Of a DNA stretch of 64,000 bases, positions 58,776-64,000 are shown one piece after another. The stretch's first letter is position 1, and every line of letters starts with the position of its first letter. Origin of the DNA: Brassicibacter mesophilus (GTDB lineage Bacteria; Bacillota; Clostridia; Tissierellales; Proteiniboraceae). The DNA lies in contig NZ_JBNPXI010000005.1 in assembly GCF_050433385.1 (NCBI RefSeq), positions 62,001-126,000 of the forward strand. Direction: 5' to 3'. The position numbers and the translations under genes were made by a program. A model generated the notes under the pieces. That model ran no database searches and had not been told where the DNA came from. It saw only the letters and a list, made by a program, of their open reading frames with translations.

Positions 58776-61016
58776 TTGAAAATACGAGTTCTGTTTCTAA
58801 GTATAGCTTTAATATTTGTTATTGTTTTTCCATCTATAGCTATGAACAATACAGGAGACAGTGAGAACAGTGTTTTAAGAATTGCAGGAGATAACGATCA
58901 TCCTCCTTATGAGTACGTTGATGAAAATGGAAATTACAAAGGGTTTAATGTAGATATAATGAGAGCAGTTGGTATTGAGCTTGGAATAGAAATTGAATTT
59001 GCTCCAATGGAGTGGAAAGAAGCAATAAATGCACTTGAAGAAGGGGAAGTTGATGCCATACAAGGTATGTCAAAAACAAATGATAGAAAAAAACTCTTTT
59101 CGTTTGCCAGTCCGACAGTTACTAATTCTCAAGCAATGTTTGTACTGAAGGGAACTAACTATATTACGGAGCTTACTGATTTGTCAGATGTGCGTGTATC
59201 ATTTCAAGAAGGAGATATTAACGAAGAAATGATACATAGTATACCAGGAATAATAGCGATTCCTAAAAAAAATCAAAAAGAAGCCATACATTCACTACTA
59301 AACGGAGAGTCAGAAGTTTTTATTGGAAATAGACTCACAGGGCTTTACTATTTACAAAAGGAGAAAAAGACGGATCTAATAAAAATCGCAGGAGAACCTA
59401 TAGGTGTGGTAGAATATGGACCTGCAACTAAAAAAGGAAATGGACGTGTCAGAGACAAGCTTAGCCTTGGAATAGAAACTATAAAGAAAAATGGAACGTA
59501 TCAAAAAATATATAAAAAATGGTTTGGAGAGAATCTATTATCACGAGGGTATATTTTGCAAGTTTTTATTAAGGAAATAGTCTCTGGAGCACTGATCATT
59601 GTTTTAGTAATACTATTTTTTGTTTTCTGGAATAAAAAATTGAAAAGCGAGGTTTCTAAGAGGACATCTGAACTTGAAAATGCTAATAGGAACTTGATTA
59701 TTCATCAAGAAAAAATACATAACCTAGCATATTATGATACGGTGACTGGACTACCTAATAGGATTTACTTTACTGAGGCACTAAATGAAGCAATAGATGC
59801 TCCAAGGAAAGATGACAAAAAGCATGCAATTCTAAATCTAGATATTGACCGATTTAAGCATATTAACGATACTTTAGGACATGACATAGGGGATAAAATT
59901 CTTATGATGGCTGGAAAAAGAATTGCTGAAATACTTGACAAAACAGATGTATTAGCTAGAGTTGGAGGTGATGAGTTTTTTGTGATGGTAAAGGACATAA
60001 GCAATGATGCGGATGTTATCAAAGTAGCGGAGGCAATTATTAGACAGTTCAAAAAACCATTTACAATAACTGATTATGAACTTTTTATTACTACAAGTAT
60101 AGGGATATCTATATATCCCGAAGGTGGAGAAGATTTTCAGGAGCTAATGAAAACTTCAGACCTAGCTATGTATAAGGCTAAAGACACTGGAGGAAATAGC
60201 TACTTTATATATAATGAAGCTTTGAGTGAAAGAGAATTAGAAAATCTTATATTGATTAATAAACTAAGACAAGCTGAAGAGAATAATGAATTTATAGTAT
60301 ATTATCAGCCTAAGGTAGAAGCTTCTACAGGAAACATAGCAGGAATGGAAGCTCTTTTAAGATGGAAACATCGTAAAGACGGATTAATACTTCCTTCAAA
60401 GTTTATTCCTATTGCTGAAGAAACTGGACTGATAGTTTCAATTGGAGATTGGGTGCTACTAAACGCATGTAGACAGACCAAAGCTTGGATTGACAAAGGA
60501 TATGGGCCAATGTGTGTTTCTGTCAATATTTCTGCTAGACAGTTTAAAAATTATAGTCTTGTTGATACAGTATCAAGGGTATTAATTGAAACAGGACTAG
60601 ATCCTCAATATCTTGAGCTTGAAATTACAGAATCTATTGCAATTATTGATATTAAATATACTATAAACGTTTTAAAAAGACTTAAGGAAATAGGTGTACA
60701 TATTTCTATAGATGATTTTGGGACAGGGTACTCAAGCTTAAACTACTTAAAAGAAATGAGTGTAGATGAACTTAAAATAGATAGAACATTTATTAAGGAT
60801 ATAAACTTAAATCCTAAAAATATGGCAATATCTAAGACTATAATATTATTAGCGCATCAACTTGGATTACAAGTTACTGCTGAAGGAGTTGAAACTGAGG
60901 AAGAGCTTAAATTTCTAAAGGAAAATAACTGTGATAAGATACAGGGATATTATTATAGCCCACCTGTACCAAATGTACAGTTTGAAGAATTTTTGAGACG
61001 CAATCAACTTCATTAA
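58776..61016 (+). CDS. Amino-acid-binding-domain GGDEF-EAL cyclic-di-GMP protein
   Basis: A 746-residue membrane receptor. A signal/anchor (LFLSIALIFVIVFPSIAM) precedes a periplasmic SBP_bac_3 domain (~35-255, DNDHPPYEYVDENGNYKGFN), a helix (~265-285), a coiled coil, GGDEF (~315-475, LARVGGDEFFVMV) and EAL (~485-740). The EAL domain keeps EALLRWKH, NISARQFKNY, ITESIAIID, DDFGTGYSSLNYL and KIDRTFI, so phosphodiesterase activity is likely; GGDEF is intact too, with no I-site RxxD. It couples an outside ligand, perhaps an amino acid, to c-di-GMP level. TTG start behind GAGGAGAG. Confidence 0.92.
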   Translation: MKIRVLFLSIALIFVIVFPSIAMNNTGDSENSVLRIAGDNDHPPYEYVDENGNYKGFNVDIMRAVGIELGIEIEFAPMEWKEAINALEEGEVDAIQGMSKTNDRKKLFSFASPTVTNSQAMFVLKGTNYITELTDLSDVRVSFQEGDINEEMIHSIPGIIAIPKKNQKEAIHSLLNGESEVFIGNRLTGLYYLQKEKKTDLIKIAGEPIGVVEYGPATKKGNGRVRDKLSLGIETIKKNGTYQKIYKKWFGENLLSRGYILQVFIKEIVSGALIIVLVILFFVFWNKKLKSEVSKRTSELENANRNLIIHQEKIHNLAYYDTVTGLPNRIYFTEALNEAIDAPRKDDKKHAILNLDIDRFKHINDTLGHDIGDKILMMAGKRIAEILDKTDVLARVGGDEFFVMVKDISNDADVIKVAEAIIRQFKKPFTITDYELFITTSIGISIYPEGGEDFQELMKTSDLAMYKAKDTGGNSYFIYNEALSERELENLILINKLRQAEENNEFIVYYQPKVEASTGNIAGMEALLRWKHRKDGLILPSKFIPIAEETGLIVSIGDWVLLNACRQTKAWIDKGYGPMCVSVNISARQFKNYSLVDTVSRVLIETGLDPQYLELEITESIAIIDIKYTINVLKRLKEIGVHISIDDFGTGYSSLNYLKEMSVDELKIDRTFIKDINLNPKNMAISKTIILLAHQLGLQVTAEGVETEEELKFLKENNCDKIQGYYYSPPVPNVQFEEFLRRNQLH

Positions 61017-61024
61017 GATACAGC

Positions 61025-61066
61025 AAAGCAGATAATGGAAACTTTAGAATTTTCGTTATCTGCTTT
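61025..61066 (+). terminator. Terminator-like hairpin after the GGDEF-EAL gene
   Basis: AAAGCAGATAA (61025-61035) pairs with TTATCTGCTTT (61056-61066). Confidence 0.65.
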
Positions 61067-61119
61067 GTTGTATACCGATTTTAAGCTTTAATGGTGATCT
61101 TCTATATTTGAATGCTAAT

Positions 61120-61833
61120 CTATAGGCTAGATAGTAATTTAGCATCAAATAAATTCCACGGATACTCATTGCTTGGCAAAGAAGTAAAACTTAGCTGAGT
61201 TTTCTTAACTGGATGATTAAAGGCAAGCTTATATGACCACAATGATATTTGAGTCCATTCCTTTTTCTTAACAAATACCTTATTATATTTATTATCACCC
61301 CATATAGGCCACCCAGCATTAGATAGTTGAACTCTAATTTGATGATGGCGTCCAGTTTTAAGATTTATTTTAAGGAGACTTAGATCATCATATTCTTCGG
61401 TTTGAATACTATCAAGAACTTGATAGTCTAACACAGCTTCTTTAGCGCCTTTTGATTCTTTAGACACAACCTTACTCATATTGACTGTAACAAGTTTTTT
61501 TAGGAAGTCATTCAAACTGCCTGATATAGTTTCAGGCTTACCACATACGATTGTAAGGTATTGCTTATTGAAACGGCGCTCAGATATTTGCTTTGATAGA
61601 TTTGAGTTTGATTCTTTTGTTTTTGCAAACACCATTGCACCTCCAACGGGACGGTCTAATCTATGAACAAGTCCTAAGTATGGTTCAACTAAATGAACAT
61701 TTTTTCCTTTAAGGTGATTTATTAAAATATTTATTAAATCTTCATCTTTTGACTTGTCACTTTGACATGGAACCATAGGGGGTTTTTCAACTACAAGGAT
61801 ATTTTTATCTTCAAAAATGATGTTAGGCTTCAT
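61120..61833 (-). CDS. RluA family pseudouridine synthase
   Basis: A 237-residue enzyme with the catalytic Asp in GLVHRLDRPVGGAMVFAKT, a core from the N-terminus (NILVVEKPPMVPCQSDKSKD) to KTGRHHQIRVQLSNAGWPI, and no S4 domain. This is the RluA/TruC-like type that makes pseudouridine in rRNA or tRNA. ATG behind GGAGGAT. Divergent from the ferritin-like gene. Confidence 0.92.
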   Translation of the reverse strand: MKPNIIFEDKNILVVEKPPMVPCQSDKSKDEDLINILINHLKGKNVHLVEPYLGLVHRLDRPVGGAMVFAKTKESNSNLSKQISERRFNKQYLTIVCGKPETISGSLNDFLKKLVTVNMSKVVSKESKGAKEAVLDYQVLDSIQTEEYDDLSLLKINLKTGRHHQIRVQLSNAGWPIWGDNKYNKVFVKKKEWTQISLWSYKLAFNHPVKKTQLSFTSLPSNEYPWNLFDAKLLSSL

Positions 61834-62003
61834 ATAAATCCTCCATATAAGAAATCATTACTAAACTATTATAACTAGATTGATGTAATTTTAAAATACA
61901 AATATTATAAAATTACAAATATAATAGTGCTTTATTATAATAGACTTAGGGTATATCATAATAGTATACAAGTAAATTTGTGATAATAGAAAGGGTGATT
62001 TAA

Positions 62004-62468
62004 ATGTACACAGTAATTGATTTAATAGACAAGTTTATTGAAATTGAGAAAAAGGGGCTTCAAATGTACACTGATATGTCAAAGGACTCTAAGCTAAAAG
62101 GAAGTATAAAGCTTGCAGCAGGAGTTTTCGCAAGAGAAGAGCAGAGACATATAAATATATATAAAAACTTGAAGGAGCAGATAACAGAAAAAAATAATAT
62201 AGAAATAGAATTTGACGTGTATGATAAAGCATCAAAACTTGCTTCTGAACTGTCTAAGAGTATTAAGTATTCTAGCATAAATAATACAAGTGATTTATTA
62301 CAATTTGTTATTGATTTTGAAAGAAAAAATTTAGCATTAGCTTTAAGTATACAGGGTTTGTTAGTGCGCAAAAAGATGGATAGTCAAACTGGCAGCTATG
62401 AAGCTTTATCTATAATTATACACGAAGAAAAGAATCATATTATGAATCTAGAGAACTTTGTCCGATGA
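62004..62468 (+). CDS. Ferritin-like diiron-type protein
   Basis: A 154-residue helical protein with ferritin-like ligand pairs: FIEIEKKGLQMYTDM, AREEQRHINIYK (E-E-x-x-H), VIDFERKNLALALS and IHEEKNHIMNLENF (E-E-x-x-H). This is the rubrerythrin/ferritin-like bundle without a rubredoxin tail. A peroxide-related role is likely, but no partner gene or PerR box was seen. ATG behind AAGGGTGA. A terminator lies at 62541-62570. Confidence 0.78.
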   Translation: MYTVIDLIDKFIEIEKKGLQMYTDMSKDSKLKGSIKLAAGVFAREEQRHINIYKNLKEQITEKNNIEIEFDVYDKASKLASELSKSIKYSSINNTSDLLQFVIDFERKNLALALSIQGLLVRKKMDSQTGSYEALSIIIHEEKNHIMNLENFVR

Positions 62469-62540
62469 ATAGAAATAAAATCAAAACAAAGCTTAAAATC
62501 TCACTTGAACTAATCTATAATTAGCAAAACATTAATTGAG

Positions 62541-62570
62541 GTATCTAATTTTTGAATTAGATGCTTTTTT
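62541..62570 (+). terminator. Intrinsic terminator after the ferritin-like gene
   Basis: GTATCTAATT (62541-62550) pairs with AATTAGATGC (62555-62564) with a 4-nt loop, followed by six T. Confidence 0.85.
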
Positions 62571-62648
62571 AATTGCATACAACTAGCAGCATTTTTATAT
62601 ATTGTATATCACATTAAACAATATAATATATTATTTATAAATTTACTA

Positions 62649-62726
62649 TTGAAAAGTGATTATCTAAATGATAAAATTAAATCAACTGGTAGTGACGTCA
62701 CGATGTTGTATCGTCGTTACTAATTA
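62649..62726 (+). promoter_or_regulatory. GntR-gene promoter and candidate operator
   Basis: TTGAAA (62649-62654), 17 bp, TAAAAT (62672-62677). Downstream lies the perfect palindrome GTGACGTCAC at 62692-62701, inside a larger dyad: TAGTGACG (62690-62697) and CGTTACTA (62715-62722), with inner arms CGAT and ATCG. This is a likely binding site for the GntR protein. Confidence 0.65.
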
Positions 62727-62748
62727 CTAATGTTTACAGGGGGCAATT

Positions 62749-63492
62749 ATGGTTAATTCAATGATAGATTCAATGGTACCAAAATATTTTGTGCTTAAAG
62801 AAGAAATTATCAAAATGATTGATAATGAAGAAATAAAATCTGATGAGTTGATACCTTCTGAGAGGGAACTTATGGAACAGTATGGGTTAAGTAGAACTAC
62901 TGTTAGGAAAGCTATAGATGTACTTGTAAATGAAGGCTATCTTTACAAGGTTCAGGGAAAAGGTACTTATGTGAAAGGAAAAAAATTTACTCAAGGGTTA
63001 ATTAACCTCACAAGCTGTACAGAAGAACTAAAAAGACATGGTTTTAAACCAGAAGCAAAGCTTATACATGCAGGTATAGAGAAGGTTAATAAAAAGATAC
63101 AGAAATACTTTAATTTAGAATCAAATGAAAAGGTTTTCTTTACAGAAAGAGTCTTTTATGGTGATGGGTATCCAATAAATACTACTAAATCATATATACC
63201 ATATAAGCTTGTTCCAGGAATCGAAAAATATGATTTTAGCAAGAATTCTTTATATAAAGTATTAGAAGAACAATATAATATTAAAGTTTTAAGGGCTAAC
63301 AGAACTATAGAAGCAGTTCTTGCTTATGATGAGATAGCAAAATTATTAGAGATAGATGAGAGCAAACCCATTTTATTCTTCAGAGGTTGGGTATACGGTC
63401 TAGTTAATGGAGAAGAAACTATTGTAGAGTTTTTTAAAACCCATTATAGATCAGATCGATCAAAATTTTATATCGAACAAATAAGAGGCTAA
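62749..63492 (+). CDS. GntR/HutC family regulator with UTRA domain
   Basis: A 247-residue regulator. The winged helix is residues ~10-75 (IPSERELMEQYGLSRTTVRK), then UTRA (~95-240, LTSCTEELKRHGFKPEAKLI; VFFTERVFYGDGYPINTTKS). UTRA binds small sugars or nucleoside-like ligands. It is followed by a BMP-type substrate-binding lipoprotein, so a nucleoside or sugar importer is the likely target. ATG behind AGGGGG. Confidence 0.9.
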   Translation: MVNSMIDSMVPKYFVLKEEIIKMIDNEEIKSDELIPSERELMEQYGLSRTTVRKAIDVLVNEGYLYKVQGKGTYVKGKKFTQGLINLTSCTEELKRHGFKPEAKLIHAGIEKVNKKIQKYFNLESNEKVFFTERVFYGDGYPINTTKSYIPYKLVPGIEKYDFSKNSLYKVLEEQYNIKVLRANRTIEAVLAYDEIAKLLEIDESKPILFFRGWVYGLVNGEETIVEFFKTHYRSDRSKFYIEQIRG

Positions 63493-63581
63493 TTCATGGA
63501 GGTGATATTTAAAGCAGGACAATTTTTTTAACATATTCATGTGTTTAATTTAAAAAAACAATTAAAATGGGAGGGACGTTT

Positions 63582-64000
63582 ATGTTTAAAAAAAGTAAGA
63601 TTTTTGCATTAATTCTTGTTTTTGTAATATCCATTGGTTTATTAGCAGGATGTGGAGATTCAAATGGGTCAGATAATGGCTCAAATGCTACAGAAAAGCT
63701 TAAAGTAGCTATGGTTTGTAGTATGGGTGGATTAGGAGATCGTTCTTACAATGACTCAGGATACGAGGGATTAAAGAAGATTGAGAAAGAACTAGGAATG
63801 GAAATTAAAGTAGTTGAGCCAAAAGATGTTTCAGAAGGAGAAAAATACTTAACAGAGCTTGCAAAGGCAGGCTATGATTTAATAGCGACTTTAGAATATG
63901 GACATGCTGATATATTAAACACAGTTGCTCCACAATTTCCTGAAACAAGATTTGCTATTTTTAACATCAAGGTAGACCAACCAAACGTTACATCAGTTAT
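63582..64000 (+). CDS. BMP family ABC transporter substrate-binding lipoprotein (3' end outside window)
   Basis: 139 codons are visible before the window ends. The signal peptide ends at the lipobox GLLAGC, followed by a Ser/Asn/Gly linker. The mature start (EKLKVAMVCSMGGLGDRSYN, DSGYEGLKKIEKELG, TLEYGHADILNTVAPQFPET) matches the BMP/PnrA family, which binds purine nucleosides in many bacteria. GGGAGGGACG precedes the ATG. It follows the GntR/UTRA gene by 89 bases. The permease and ATPase genes probably lie beyond the window. Confidence 0.88.
   Translation, partial: MFKKSKIFALILVFVISIGLLAGCGDSNGSDNGSNATEKLKVAMVCSMGGLGDRSYNDSGYEGLKKIEKELGMEIKVVEPKDVSEGEKYLTELAKAGYDLIATLEYGHADILNTVAPQFPETRFAIFNIKVDQPNVTSV

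Overview
The window is AT-rich Gram-positive DNA that looks like an anaerobic member of the Clostridia (Bacillota). The evidence is strong purine-rich ribosome binding sites, frequent TTG/GTG starts, a T-box leader, two SAM-I riboswitches, an LPXTG surface protein with its own sortase, a PerR-type regulator with rubrerythrin, a methionine gamma-lyase beside a sigma-54 activator, and many cyclic-di-GMP-type signalling proteins. The species cannot be named from this alone. No rRNA, tRNA, CRISPR array, prophage or intact insertion sequence was seen.

Layout. 1-2.6 kb: the end of a 4Fe-4S ferredoxin-type protein, then a XRE-cupin regulator divergent from the azlCD branched-chain amino acid exporter. 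2.8-7.4 kb: a WYL-domain regulator, a DUF3795-acetyltransferase fusion, a YcaQ-like DNA glycosylase and a transglutaminase-like protein, with two related inverted repeats in front of genes. 7.4-12.5 kb: a Crp/Fnr regulator with paired small DMT transporters, a HAD phosphatase, an unknown two-gene membrane operon, and a UPF0316 membrane protein behind a long leader containing a terminator. 12.6-16.6 kb: a NatAB-like ABC exporter, sfsA, and a MerR/TipA-type regulator with an internal second start. 16.9-22.0 kb: a T-box (apparent isoleucine specifier) controlling livJHMGF. 22.0-23.3 kb: a gene graveyard containing a decayed ECF sigma gene.

23.5-32.2 kb: an AraC-GH39 fusion, a large LPKTG surface protein, its sortase and an FG-GAP-like protein. 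32.4-39.4 kb: a P1 peptidase, ferritin-like protein, PerR and rubrerythrin, then methionine gamma-lyase with a sigma-54 promoter and a TyrR-like activator, and a ZIP metal transporter. 39.5-44.0 kb: a sulfur/methionine uptake unit with two SAM riboswitches in series (M20 amidohydrolase, then metNIQ). 44.3-46.3 kb: a second WYL regulator, a GyrI-like protein and DUF3788, with an operator of the same design as the one after the first WYL gene. 46.4-54.6 kb: a LysM-M14 peptidase, a triple-rhodanese lipoprotein, CorA, CvfB, small membrane proteins with apparently non-canonical starts, and a THEP1 NTPase-methyltransferase fusion behind a 22-bp palindrome.

54.7-64.0 kb: an EamA transporter, a TPR-GGDEF gene broken by one in-frame TAG, mnmA, an SBP-GGDEF-EAL receptor, an RluA pseudouridine synthase, a ferritin-like protein, and a GntR regulator ahead of a BMP-family lipoprotein that runs off the window.

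The most connected story is the pair of paralogous WYL regulators with a shared operator architecture (11-, 13- and 10-bp arms separated by 6 nt) at three loci. It suggests one stress or xenobiotic-type regulon that includes GyrI-like, DUF3788, DUF3795-GNAT and transglutaminase-like genes. Second is the methionine economy: uptake under SAM riboswitches, and methionine breakdown under an apparent sigma-54/TyrR-like switch.
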